Part shown: positions 1 to 9,292 of the stretch, piece by piece
Layout: each line of letters starts with the position of its first letter
How positions within the stretch are numbered: the first letter of the stretch is position 1
NCBI RefSeq assembly: GCF_001517085.1
Contig: NZ_LRAC01000163.1
Span: 62,001-126,000, forward strand
Origin: Paenibacillus sp. DMB5
GTDB taxonomy: Bacteria > Bacillota > Bacilli > Paenibacillales > Paenibacillaceae
DNA length: 64,000 bases
Reading direction: 5' to 3'
The notes under the pieces: generated by a model
Database searches by the model: none
The model's input: only the letters and a program-made list of their open reading frames with translations
What the model was told of the DNA's origin: nothing
Translations under genes and position numbers: made by a program

Positions 1-339
1 CGGCAGGATGAAGCGCTCCAGCACCGGATTCTCCGCCTGCAGCTGGTCAATCCAGCCTTCCAGGCGGACAGCCATCTCGCTTTTAACCTTATACTTATTC
101 TCGCTAAGCTTCACAAAAGCCAGATCCGAGCCGCAGTCGAACAGCTCATGCTGAATCTCCAGCAGCTGCTCCCGCACATCGCTGAATCTCTCATCCTCCA
201 TCAGGCTGCGGGCCTGCCCGACAAAGCTGTTCAGCTCATCTATCGTTCCATAGGCCTCGACACGGACATCGTCCTTGCCTACCCGGCCGCCGATCACTGA
301 GGTCTCTCCTTTATCCCCCGTACGCGTATAAATCGCCAT
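1..339 (-). CDS. ATP:cob(I)alamin adenosyltransferase, PduO type (C-terminus cut by window edge)
   Basis: The product transfers the adenosyl group of ATP to cob(I)alamin to make coenzyme B12 in the cytoplasm. The visible 113 residues begin MAIYTRTGDKGETSVIGG. TRTGDKG is the N-terminal ATP-binding signature of PduO-type enzymes. It is followed by the family segment RVEAYGTIDELNSFVG and a helical stretch. The ATG at 339 has a GGGGGAGG-like ribosome site just upstream. The gene runs off the left edge, so its C-terminal third and its operon partners cannot be seen. The family call is secure; which of the cob(I)alamin enzymes it serves is not known. Confidence 0.88.
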   Translation of the reverse strand, partial: MAIYTRTGDKGETSVIGGRVGKDDVRVEAYGTIDELNSFVGQARSLMEDERFSDVREQLLEIQHELFDCGSDLAFVKLSENKYKVKSEMAVRLEGWIDQLQAENPVLERFILP

Positions 340-547
340 AGTAATCTTCCTCCCCCTCAGCACAATAAATCACATAATTATAGTGTAATCGCATCTGTAC
401 AGATTAGGCAAATAAAGCCCGGCATTTCTGCCATGTAAATAACTGCCTCAGCCATTTTTATTTGTACGTCCATTCCTTTTACAATCCGGATTAGAAAGGA
501 ATATTTCGGTTAATAAAGCGGTAAACAAGCCCTCAAGGAGGCTGATT

Positions 548-1258
548 GTGATGCGTGTACGAATAAATCCGAGGATTGAGCCAGTCGAAACGGGAAATCA
601 GCTTTATCCGTTAGTTTTCCGTATGTCGCGCTATCATTATGTAATTGCCGCCTGTACTATTCTTATGTCACTGTTTTTTATCGGGTACGGCTTATATCAG
701 GCTGAAACCGGAGCATTATTACTGCTGGTCAGCCTCGGCGCCCTGTTTCTGCTGCTCAGCCTGGCTTACATTTTTCAGATCAGCAATTCCTTTGTGGAAC
801 TGGACAACAAGACAATGCGTTACAGGGAATACAAAAAAATCGTTACGCTTGATCTTGACCGGATCTATGTGGAACTGATCGAAGGGGCATTTTACGTGCA
901 CAGCCCCCAGCATCCGCGAATCATCATAGGCAGCCAATATAAGGATGCGACGCTGCTGCACTCCCTTTTGTATAAGCACAGTGAAGAGAACACCTCGCGG
1001 GCGGACGCGGCGTTCATCGAGGATTATAACGGCTATAAGAGCTTTAGCGACAAAATATCCGGCGACAACCGGCGCAAACAGCGGAGAAATGACGTGCTTC
1101 TGGTGCTGCTGTTTATCGCGGCCAATTTATTTAATTATTATAGCAACCCGGGGCGGGAGCTTATTGATTATGTTCTGTTCTTTATCCTGACGTTTGTGAG
1201 CTCCGGGGTAGCGATTTATACAGGAAGACGCAGGGCTGCACGCAAGAGCAGACAGTAA
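548..1258 (+). CDS. Hypothetical four-helix membrane protein
   Basis: I do not recognise a named family. The 236-residue product has two hydrophobic helices near residues 29-50 and 55-77. A soluble segment of about 100 residues follows (beginning NSFVELDNKTMRYREYKK, resembling the PH-like region of YcxB-type proteins). Two more helices lie near 182-198 and 205-225, before a basic tail. AAGGAGG at 535-541 is 6 bases from the GTG at 548 and 9 bases from the ATG at 551, so either start is possible. It stands alone between the divergent adenosyltransferase gene and the convergent Spo0E-like gene. The YcxB comparison is an inference from topology only. Confidence 0.7.
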   Translation: MMRVRINPRIEPVETGNQLYPLVFRMSRYHYVIAACTILMSLFFIGYGLYQAETGALLLLVSLGALFLLLSLAYIFQISNSFVELDNKTMRYREYKKIVTLDLDRIYVELIEGAFYVHSPQHPRIIIGSQYKDATLLHSLLYKHSEENTSRADAAFIEDYNGYKSFSDKISGDNRRKQRRNDVLLVLLFIAANLFNYYSNPGRELIDYVLFFILTFVSSGVAIYTGRRRAARKSRQ

Positions 1259-1276
1259 GCTTCAGGGCTTGAACGG

Positions 1277-1345
1277 TCACACCAGGTCTTCTTTGAGAAA
1301 ATCAATCATTTCACGGTGCATATGCTCCGGCTGCTCATGATTAAC
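1277..1345 (-). pseudogene. Possible C-terminal remnant of an alpha/beta hydrolase
   Basis: Reading the minus strand just after the terminator at 1348-1371 gives VNHEQPEHMHREMIDFLKED and a final LV before a stop. This resembles the last helix of alpha/beta hydrolases (E-x-PE-x-x-x-x-x-x-x-DFL). No start codon, ribosome site or upstream catalytic part is present. It may be the tail of a decayed gene or chance, and the evidence is weak. Confidence 0.22.
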
Positions 1346-1347
1346 AT

Positions 1348-1371
1348 AAAAAAAGAGCCCGAAGGCTCTCT
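1348..1371 (-). terminator. Rho-independent terminator of the Spo0E-like gene
   Basis: A 6-bp stem, AGAGCC/GGCTCT read on the minus strand, closes a UUCG tetraloop and is followed by a run of seven T. It lies about 30 bases downstream of the stop of the Spo0E-like gene. Confidence 0.8.
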
Positions 1372-1401
1372 GTATAAGGGGAATCTCCACATAAGCCAGG
1401 C

Positions 1402-1647
1402 TTAGTGGTATGCCCCCCTCATATATTCATTTATTTTGAGGTCCAGCAGACAGCTGATCTCAATGACAAGCTCAGAGGTAAAGGATTTCTCCTGTACAAA
1501 TATCTGCTCCATTCTGCTGCGGAGAACCAGAATTTCATCTTCCAGAGTCCGCTTGCGCGCAGCAGCAGCATCCACAGCAGAATGCCCGTTCTGCGGATAG
1601 CATCCCCCGCCGTAGGAAGGCAGGTAACAATCACCCATGAGCATCAT
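1402..1647 (-). CDS. Spo0E-family aspartyl-phosphate phosphatase
   Basis: Small phosphatases of this family remove phosphate from response regulators such as Spo0A and so delay sporulation. The C-terminal half (about residues 33-78) has the family's two-helix hairpin: LEDEILVLRSRMEQIF, then VIEISCLLDLKINEYM. The latter matches the S-x-x-LD-x-x-I-x-x-Y signature around the catalytic face. The N-terminal 30 residues are Cys/Gly/Tyr-rich (CYLPSYGGGCY) and are not part of the domain. Three in-frame ATGs occur close together; AGGGGG at 1653-1658 is 5 bases from the ATG at 1647 and 8 from that at 1644. The target response regulator cannot be read from the sequence. Confidence 0.72.
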   Translation of the reverse strand: MMLMGDCYLPSYGGGCYPQNGHSAVDAAAARKRTLEDEILVLRSRMEQIFVQEKSFTSELVIEISCLLDLKINEYMRGAYH

Positions 1648-1745
1648 TCGTTCCCCCTAATAAAATGGAATAGTCAAATAATACCATACCCCAAGAGGAA
1701 GTTCCATTGATTGCCATGCTCCGGCTCATCACAATTTCAGCTGTC

Positions 1746-2966
<1,221 letters not shown>

Positions 2967-2979
2967 ATGATTACTTCCT

Positions 2980-3480
2980 TTACGGAGATATCAGCAGACG
3001 ATTGTCCTCTTCATGCTCTTCAAAGATGATACCGTCCTGTTTGTATTTTTTGAGCGTAAAGTTGGTTTTGGTTGAAAGCACCGAATCAATCGGCGAGAGC
3101 TTCTCGGATACAAAATTGGCGACCTCGCGGAGGTTGCGTCCCTCCACTTCGACCAGCAGGTCATAGGCGCCGGACATCAGATAGACCGATTTCACCTGCG
3201 GATACAGATAGATGCGCTCCGCTATGCCTTCAAAGCCGCGGCCGCGCTCAGGCGTAATCTGCACCTCGATCAGTGCGGTTACACGCTCATCGCTCACTTT
3301 ATCCCAGTTCACGACAGTCGCATATTTTACGATGACATGATCCTTTTCCATCTGCTCAATCGCCGTCTTGACATCTTCTTCCTCCGCTCCAAGCAGGGTC
3401 GCCATCAGCGCCGCAGAGCTCCGGGCGTCCTCCTTGAGCAGTTCCAGCACTTTCCTCTTTAATTCGTCCATTTCCTTCAT
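2980..3480 (-). CDS. alaR: Lrp/AsnC-family transcriptional regulator
   Basis: The 166-residue protein has an N-terminal winged helix (about residues 5-60; DARSSAALMATLLG is the first HTH helix pair). A C-terminal RAM ligand-binding domain follows (about 75-150), containing the typical VYLMSGAYDLLVEVEG strand-loop. It is the first gene of a two-gene operon with the aminotransferase, as in B. subtilis yugG-yugH, where the regulator controls the enzyme in response to an amino acid. The start at 3480 is the second of two close Met codons usable by the upstream ribosome site. A role as local alanine-responsive regulator is inferred from that pairing. Confidence 0.85.
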   Translation of the reverse strand: MKEMDELKRKVLELLKEDARSSAALMATLLGAEEEDVKTAIEQMEKDHVIVKYATVVNWDKVSDERVTALIEVQITPERGRGFEGIAERIYLYPQVKSVYLMSGAYDLLVEVEGRNLREVANFVSEKLSPIDSVLSTKTNFTLKKYKQDGIIFEEHEEDNRLLISP

Positions 3481-3660
3481 GCCTTCCCCCCGGATAGTTC
3501 GCCTGCCGGCCTAAATTCTTCAGCGCGGCACAGCGAAAAGAGTTTAATACTAATATGACACGAAAATGTCGCTTCTGCAAACAAAATAACCCTGCACAAG
3601 ACCGGATGCCGGCTGTACAGCTTATTCATCCATGGGCTCCGCCGTTATCCTCTGCAGCAG

Positions 3661-3699
3661 AAAAAGCCCGTTCTGCCGGGATTCCCGGTGTGAACGGAC
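3661..3699 (-). terminator. Terminator of the spore coat gene pair
   Basis: On the minus strand CCGTTC pairs with GAACGG, enclosing a second CCGGGA/TCCCGG stem, and a run of five T follows. It ends transcription from the coat genes at 3758-4439. Confidence 0.7.
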
Positions 3700-3757
3700 T
3701 GTGTATAGCCTCTAAAGGCAGCGGCGTAAGCTGTGCTTCACCGCCTGCCGGGCAGGT

Positions 3758-4150
3758 TTACATATAGTAAGGGTTGTGACTCTGCACATTCGGCTGATGC
3801 ACCGGTATTCCCGCAGCCTGGTTGTATGCTCCGGCGCCGCCTGTTTTCTGCTGCACAAACTGCTGGCATTTTGCCTGCGTCTGATGTGCAGTCTGGATCT
3901 GCTTGTCCACATCCTGGCGCAGCGCTTTTCCCGGCGCAGTATACATGTTCATCTGTGACATCTGGGTATACAGATCCCCCTGCAGGCGGAGAGTATCCAT
4001 GGTCAAATCATTGAATACCCGGCGGACAGTCGGACAATTCGATTCGGTTGCAGCGGTCGTATACTCGCGAACCGTGCGCTTCAAATCCGCAAGCACAGTA
4101 TTCAGCAAGTCCTCGTCTGCCATAAATGCAGTTCCGTTTTGAGCGTACAC
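3758..4150 (-). CDS. Spore coat protein, CotF family
   Basis: The product is a four-helix coat F protein expected in the spore coat. After an N-terminus with MADEDLLNTVLADLKRTVRE come helices with the family's conserved RRVFNDLTMDTLRLQGDLY and MYTAPGKALRQDVDKQI. The tail is Gln/Asn/Tyr-rich (ending HNPYYM), as in many coat proteins. AGGAGG at 4159-4164 is only 2 bases from an ATG at 4156 but 8 bases from the GTG at 4150, so I use GTG. It lies 55 bases after the 77-residue partner gene on the same strand, suggesting one mother-cell transcript. Confidence 0.85.
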   Translation of the reverse strand: MYAQNGTAFMADEDLLNTVLADLKRTVREYTTAATESNCPTVRRVFNDLTMDTLRLQGDLYTQMSQMNMYTAPGKALRQDVDKQIQTAHQTQAKCQQFVQQKTGGAGAYNQAAGIPVHQPNVQSHNPYYM

Positions 4151-4205
4151 TAGCATTACCTCCTGTTTTTGTATATAGATTGTTGGCTAAAAGAAGTTCA
4201 TGTCA

Positions 4206-4439
4206 TTATTGCGGCTGTGTCGGTGCATATTGCTGATGCTGCTGCATCAGCTGGATCAGCGTATTCATGTGCTGAGTGTGGCTCTGAATCTGCTGGACGC
4301 AGATTTGCTGAACCGTCTGGTTCTGGGTTGTACCTGCGGTTGCAGCCAGCTGTTTGATAAGCAGATCTTCGTTGGAAATGGAGTCGGCGATGTATTCCAG
4401 TTCTTTGCCGCTCAGCGCCTGCATTTGATTTGAATGCAT
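4206..4439 (-). CDS. Small Gln-rich protein paired with CotF-type coat gene
   Basis: The 77-residue product contains a helical segment (ALSGKELEYIADSISNEDLL, then KQLAATAG) and a Gln/His-rich C-terminus. It matches the usual short companion of CotF proteins in Paenibacillus and Bacillus. GGGAGGG is spaced correctly before the ATG at 4439. It is the first gene of the coat pair. I see no clear sigma-K promoter upstream. A coat or spore-surface role is inferred from the partner gene and composition. Confidence 0.68.
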   Translation of the reverse strand: MHSNQMQALSGKELEYIADSISNEDLLIKQLAATAGTTQNQTVQQICVQQIQSHTQHMNTLIQLMQQHQQYAPTQPQ

Positions 4440-4614
4440 TCTGTAATTCCCTCCTTCTTAATGTACAAGCAGTCCTTATTATGCCGCTGCAGCTTATGGT
4501 TTATGTAGCTTCTGCAACGTATCTGCCAGAATAAAATGGTCCTGTATCCTTTGTATCAGCGCAAACAGGACAGCCAATACTACTTTATCGGAATCTCACT
4601 AAGGAGAGATACAC

Positions 4615-5853
4615 ATGAGACTTAACAGCGGACACATGCCCTGGGAAGCCACTTTTAAAAACCGGCCTGTCTATCCTTCATTGGAAGAGGATGTATCCTG
4701 TGACTGCCTGATCGTCGGCGGAGGCATGGGCGGAGCCATGATGGCCTACCGTTTATCGCTCAGCGGGGCTTCTGCAGTTCTAATCGACAAAAGAGACATC
4801 GCAGGCGGGAGCTCCCATGCTAATACCGGCCTGCTGCAGATCGCCAATGACAAATCATTGACCGCTTGCATCAATACATTCGGTGAAGCAAACGGCGTAT
4901 TATTCTATAAATTATGCCGGGAAGCCCTGGATAACATTCTGGATCTGCCTGGGAAACTTGATATTGAGGCCCGGATTATCCCGCGCAGCAGCCTGCTCTA
5001 CGCCAGCACGCCTGAGGATGTTCCGCTGCTCCGGCAAGAGCATGAAACGCTGACAGCCCACGGATTTCATTCGGAATTCTGGGATGCAGACAAGGTCGGG
5101 GCTCATTACTCCTTCTCCAAGCCGGCAGCTTTGTACTCCAAGGGGGATGCCGAAACGAACCCGTTCCGCATGGTCCATAGCCTGATCGACAAGGCTCATT
5201 CCGGCGGTGTCCGTATATATGAGCATACCCGTGCCGTCCGCTATGAGTACCACGCTGAGGGGGTTACCTGTTATACAGACCGGGGCAGGATTTTTGCCAA
5301 AAAGGTAGTATTCGCCATGGGCTATGAGACACAGGAGATGAAGAAGGACCGGGGTGCTGAGCTCATCAACACGTATGCCATCAAGACCCGGCCGCTGGCC
5401 AAGCTGCCAAAATGGCATGAACGGAGCCTGATCTGGGAAACGGCCCGGCCTTATCTTTATTTCCGGACCACACCCGACAACTGCATTATTGCCGGCGGCA
5501 AGGATGAGCAGCTTACCGATCCGGAGCGGCGCGAGGTCCGGGTGCTCTCCCAGTGCCGGCGTCTGCTGGAGGAGGTTGAAGCGCTGTTTCCGGAGGCTAA
5601 AGGCGTTGAGGCGGAGTATGCCTGGGGTGCTCTTTTTGGAACCACCCGGGACGGACTCCCGTTTATAGGCCCGCATCCGGATTATCCGCACTGCTATTTC
5701 ATCGAAGGCTACGGCGGCAACGGAACAGTCTACAGTATGATTGCGGCTGAGCTGCTGGCCGATACGCTTGCCGGCCGCCGACGGCCGGAGCTCGAGCTGT
5801 TCTCTCTGACGCGCAGCACCAAGCCATCGCCTGCTCCTGCCGTGGAAGCTTAG
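4615..5853 (+). CDS. FAD-dependent oxidoreductase (DAO family)
   Basis: A 412-residue flavoprotein of the D-amino-acid oxidase/glycine oxidase-like superfamily. The dinucleotide-binding fold starts near residue 30 with CLIVGGGMGGAMMAYRLS and ends at an acidic/basic strand (VLIDKRDI). GGSSHANTGLLQ is a typical FAD-pyrophosphate loop. The C-terminal FAD loop is AWGALFGTTRDGLPFIGP with GYGGNGTVYS. AAGGAGAG is 8 bases before the ATG. There is no signal peptide, so it is cytoplasmic. The substrate is unknown; the gene is monocistronic, ending at the hairpin at 5895-5939. Confidence 0.85.
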   Translation: MRLNSGHMPWEATFKNRPVYPSLEEDVSCDCLIVGGGMGGAMMAYRLSLSGASAVLIDKRDIAGGSSHANTGLLQIANDKSLTACINTFGEANGVLFYKLCREALDNILDLPGKLDIEARIIPRSSLLYASTPEDVPLLRQEHETLTAHGFHSEFWDADKVGAHYSFSKPAALYSKGDAETNPFRMVHSLIDKAHSGGVRIYEHTRAVRYEYHAEGVTCYTDRGRIFAKKVVFAMGYETQEMKKDRGAELINTYAIKTRPLAKLPKWHERSLIWETARPYLYFRTTPDNCIIAGGKDEQLTDPERREVRVLSQCRRLLEEVEALFPEAKGVEAEYAWGALFGTTRDGLPFIGPHPDYPHCYFIEGYGGNGTVYSMIAAELLADTLAGRRRPELELFSLTRSTKPSPAPAVEA

Positions 5854-5894
5854 CCGTAATGACTAATGCCTCTTAGGTATGTTCCGGCCAACAA

Positions 5895-5939
5895 AAACAG
5901 CAGGAGCCCTGCTCGTATGAGCATGAACTCCTGCTGTTT
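5895..5939. terminator. Bidirectional hairpin between convergent flavoprotein genes
   Basis: The 12-bp perfect arms AAACAGCAGGAG (5895-5906) and CTCCTGCTGTTT (5928-5939), with flanking A and T tracts, can end transcription of both the FAD oxidoreductase (+) and the fumarate-reductase-like gene (-). Confidence 0.8.
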
Positions 5940-5981
5940 GATTTATCTGCGCAAAGACGAGTGTGGAGATAGCTGAATCCC

Positions 5982-7541
5982 TTACTGCGCCTGTACAAAT
6001 TCTGCAGATTTGATGCCGGCCTGACGTCCGAAGATAATAATTTCGGCAACGGAGTTTCCGCCGATGCGGTTCTGGCCGTGCAGACCGCCTGTAACTTCAC
6101 CTGCCGCGAACAGGCCAGTGATCGGCTGGCCGTCTTTATCCAGCACTTCGGTATTCGTGTTGATCTTTACGCCGCCCATGGTGTAGTGAATCCCCGGAGC
6201 GATTTTGATGGCATAGAACGGTCCGGCGGACAGGTCATGATCCATCCCGGTTGTTCTGCCGAACTCGGCATCCTTCTTGCTTGCTACTGCGCTGTTCCAT
6301 GTGTCGACTGTCGCCTGCAGCTTGTCGGCAGGTACCTGCATCGCCTCAGCCAGAGCCTGGACTGTATCACCCTGGATAACAAAGCCCATTTTTTCATACT
6401 GCTGAATGGCTTTGACGCGTGATTTTACGCCGGAATCGAATACGAGGTAGGCCGCTTTTTCAGGGAGGCTGTTAATGGCTGCTGTTACTTTATCACGCGT
6501 ATCCAGCTCATTAGTGAACCGTGTGCCTTCGCTTGAGACTAGCAGACCGCCTTCACCGCGGACCGCTTCGCCGATCAGGTAAGATTTTTCCTGCTGTACA
6601 GTCGGGTGAACCTGAATCTGATCCATATCAACGGTTGTACCACCCATCGCCAGAATCATTTTGATCCCGTCGCCGGTGCTGCCGATCTGGTTAGTGGTAA
6701 CATAGCCCTCAAGATCCGGTCTTACTTCGGTAATCATATCCATGTTGGAGCCAAAGCCGCCTGTTGTTACAACGACCGCTTTACCTGTAATGACTTTTTC
6801 ATCTGCCTGGTTGAACAAGACCTTCACACCGCTAACCTTGCCGTCCTGCCGGGTAATCTCCTTCACATCAGCGTTCACGAACAGCGAAATCCCCTGCTCC
6901 TGAACATTCTGCACCAGTCCTTTTACCAGGTACTGGCCGATAGCCGAGCCGTCTTCCGGACGGTGTGTGCGTTTCTCGTTCATGCCGCCGGTGATGGTAA
7001 TATTGTTCAGCCGGATGCCGATCGAATCGAGCCAGTCAATGGCTGCTGCGGAATTGTCGACGAAGAAACGAAGCATTTCTGTGTTGTTGGTGTCATGACC
7101 GCCTTTCAGCGTCTCGTCATAAAACAGATCATTGCTGTCTTCGATGCCCTGCTCCTTCTGGAACTTGGTCTCGGAAGCATTCATCCCGGAGGAGGATTTA
7201 GTCGTGTTCCCGCCGGCAACCGGCATTTTTTCAAAAATAACCGGGTTCAGCCCTTTCGCCTTCGCTTCAAGCGCAGCGGTCATACCGGCGCCGCCCGCAC
7301 CGACGATGATAATGTCGTAGCTCTCTTTTAACTGATCCAGTGGTGTATAGCTGGCGACTGATGCCCCGGACACGGCTTCCGCCTCTTTTGGCGCTTCCGT
7401 TGCGCTTGCCGCGCTGTTAGTGCTCTTATTCCCACTTGCATTATTGTCCGTATTAGTGCTGTTGTTTCCGTTACCGCATCCCGCGATAACAAGAATAACG
7501 GAGAGAATGAGAAGAAGAGCGGCTGCTGTTTTCTTTTTCAT
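5982..7541 (-). CDS. Lipoprotein flavoprotein of the fumarate/urocanate reductase family
   Basis: A membrane-anchored extracytoplasmic FAD_binding_2 protein of 519 residues. The start is taken at MKKKTAAALLL (7541) because this gives a clean lipoprotein signal with lipobox VIAGC (Cys22). A Ser/Asn-rich linker of about 50 residues follows. The FAD fold begins DIIIVGAGGAGMTAALEA, with EKMPVAGGNTTKSSSGMN. HPTVQQ, AVRGEGG and the final GQNRIGGNSVAEIIIFGRQA supply the His and Arg residues expected for fumarate-reductase-type hydride and proton transfer. No FMN-binding domain is present in the N-terminal region, so the electron donor is unclear. The acceptor could be fumarate, urocanate or another enoate. 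Confidence 0.82.
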   Translation of the reverse strand: MKKKTAAALLLILSVILVIAGCGNGNNSTNTDNNASGNKSTNSAASATEAPKEAEAVSGASVASYTPLDQLKESYDIIIVGAGGAGMTAALEAKAKGLNPVIFEKMPVAGGNTTKSSSGMNASETKFQKEQGIEDSNDLFYDETLKGGHDTNNTEMLRFFVDNSAAAIDWLDSIGIRLNNITITGGMNEKRTHRPEDGSAIGQYLVKGLVQNVQEQGISLFVNADVKEITRQDGKVSGVKVLFNQADEKVITGKAVVVTTGGFGSNMDMITEVRPDLEGYVTTNQIGSTGDGIKMILAMGGTTVDMDQIQVHPTVQQEKSYLIGEAVRGEGGLLVSSEGTRFTNELDTRDKVTAAINSLPEKAAYLVFDSGVKSRVKAIQQYEKMGFVIQGDTVQALAEAMQVPADKLQATVDTWNSAVASKKDAEFGRTTGMDHDLSAGPFYAIKIAPGIHYTMGGVKINTNTEVLDKDGQPITGLFAAGEVTGGLHGQNRIGGNSVAEIIIFGRQAGIKSAEFVQAQ

Positions 7542-7750
7542 GTGTAACCGTTGCCCCCTTGTGCATATTTTCACAATAATCATAGCTGTGCGGAGGCGTC
7601 TTTGGAAGCTTACGTAATTAAAGAAAACGTTTTGTAACTAAAGTAAGTAAAGAGCCTGAGGGAATGCCCGGGCGGGTTTCAGGTTAAGTATATATATGGG
7701 ATAACATCCGCAAATGCTGTTATTTCACAATACCGGGAGGTGCTTGTAAT

Positions 7751-9055
7751 TTGATTGAGCTAGCCGTTGTTATTTTGCTGATCTTTGTTAACGCTTTTTT
7801 TGCGGCATCCGAAATGGCATTGATCTCACTGAACGACAACAAAATCCGCCTGATGGCACAGGACGGCAACGCCAAAGCGAAGCTCCTGCAGGGATTGCTT
7901 GAAGAGCCCAGCCGTTTTCTGGCAACGATCCAGATCGGGATAACCCTTGCCGGGTTTATGGCGAGCGCCTTTGCTGCCGAAAATTTTGCCGGGGACCTAT
8001 CTGCCCTGCTCGTTTCGCTCGGCGTTCCCGTTGCAGTCAATATTCTGGATACCGTTTCCCTGGTTTTTATCACCCTGATTCTCTCTTATGTCACACTTGT
8101 GCTGGGAGAGCTTGTCCCGAAACGGGTAGCCATGAAAAAAGCCGATACCATCGCCATGTTTGTTGCATCACCGCTCAACCTGCTGTCCAAGATAGCTGCC
8201 CCTTTTGTAAAATTATTAACAGCCTCCACTAATCTGCTGGTCCGGTTATTCGGTGTGGACCCGAATGAGAAGGATGAGGAGGTATCCGAGGAAGAAATCC
8301 GGATGATGCTGGACAGCGGGGCACAGCTCGGGACGATTCAGGCTGCGGAAAAGCTGATGATTAACAATATTTTTGACTTTGACAATAAGCAGGTATCGGA
8401 TATTATGACTCACCGTACCGATATTGTGGCGCTTTCTGTACTGGCTACTCCGGAGGAAGTCGCCCTGGCCGCTGAGAAGGAGGGTTACAGCCGCTTTCCG
8501 CTGTACGACCGCCATATAGACAGCATTGTAGGCATTCTGCACAGTAAAGACCTGATCCGGTTTGTAAACGGGGGCAGCGGCGGTTCATGGAATTTGCGGG
8601 AATTGGCCCGCCGTCCCTATTTTGTTCCCGCTTCGAAAAAAACACATGAGCTGTTTGAGGAGCTGCAGCAGAACCGTGTGCATTTTGCCGTAGTGGTGGA
8701 TGAGTATGGCGGGACTGCAGGGATCGTGACGATGGAGGATCTGCTCGAGGAGATTGTCGGGAATATTTACGATGAATATGACGAGCATGAGGAAGAATAT
8801 ACACAGCTTGACGACCAGGCTTACTTGTTCAACGGTACCATGAGTTTGCGCGAGGTGCAGCAGGTGCTCACGGCGAAACTGCCGGTGGAGGATTATGATA
8901 CGCTCAGCGGGTTCGTAATCGGCCAGATCGGCCGTATTCCTTCCTCCCATGAGAAGCCCGAATTTGTCTATGGAAGATATATCTTCTCTGTCCATGAGGT
9001 AGGCCAGCGGCGGATCCGCAAGATTAAGGTTACGCTGCAGCAGGCTGCGGGGTGA
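7751..9055 (+). CDS. CNNM/CorC (HlyC) family transporter, likely Mg2+ efflux
   Basis: A 434-residue membrane protein. The N-terminal CNNM (DUF21) domain has about four hydrophobic segments (residues 1-150; FFAASEMALISL and LILSYVTLVLGELVPKR are family hallmarks). Next come a CBS pair (about 200-330, with VSDIMTHRTDIVAL and GILHSKDLIRF, then FAVVVDEYGGTAGIVTMED) and a C-terminal CorC_HlyC domain. In Firmicutes, MpfA-type members protect against excess Mg2+. The start is TTG at 7751, with GGGAGG 10 bases upstream. The gene is monocistronic. Transport direction and ion are inferred from the family. Confidence 0.88.
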   Translation: MIELAVVILLIFVNAFFAASEMALISLNDNKIRLMAQDGNAKAKLLQGLLEEPSRFLATIQIGITLAGFMASAFAAENFAGDLSALLVSLGVPVAVNILDTVSLVFITLILSYVTLVLGELVPKRVAMKKADTIAMFVASPLNLLSKIAAPFVKLLTASTNLLVRLFGVDPNEKDEEVSEEEIRMMLDSGAQLGTIQAAEKLMINNIFDFDNKQVSDIMTHRTDIVALSVLATPEEVALAAEKEGYSRFPLYDRHIDSIVGILHSKDLIRFVNGGSGGSWNLRELARRPYFVPASKKTHELFEELQQNRVHFAVVVDEYGGTAGIVTMEDLLEEIVGNIYDEYDEHEEEYTQLDDQAYLFNGTMSLREVQQVLTAKLPVEDYDTLSGFVIGQIGRIPSSHEKPEFVYGRYIFSVHEVGQRRIRKIKVTLQQAAG

Positions 9056-9261
9056 ACGGCGCGTGGGGTGCCCGTCGAGGGAGCGTGCATGCTGAGCGGT
9101 GCATGGAGGGAGCGGTGTATGGAGCCCGGGGCTTGGGCGGGCTGCCGGGTCGGCCTGGCCGAGGCCCATTAGAGGGATTTTTCCCTCTATTGGCTGCCGG
9201 ATCAGCCCCGCACCAGCTCATGGCCCGCAGCAAAATTCCGCACTTTATCCGCGGACATAAG
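9056..9261. other. GC-rich spacer with repeated GAGGGAGCG/GTGCATGG words
   Basis: The 200 bases after the CNNM gene are unusually G-rich and repetitive. The word GAGGGAGCG followed by GTGCATG or GTGTATG recurs. An 8-bp hairpin TAGAGGGA/TCCCTCTA lies at 9170-9189. Short ORFs occur on both strands, but none has a ribosome site. I see no gene here. Confidence 0.4.
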
Positions 9262-9288
9262 ATAAAGGACCCCAAAAGGGTCCTTTAT
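9262..9288. terminator. Terminator downstream of the response regulator
   Basis: The 11-bp stem ATAAAGGACCC/GGGTCCTTTAT has a 5-base loop. It lies immediately after the response regulator stop (minus strand) and could also catch readthrough from the CNNM gene. Confidence 0.78.
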
Positions 9289-9292
9289 ACTT

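Noticed and set aside
7621..7636. cre-like palindrome around AAAACGTTTT upstream of the fumarate-reductase-like gene
   Set aside because: It lacks the flanking TG and CA of the cre consensus; symmetry alone in an AT-rich region is not enough.
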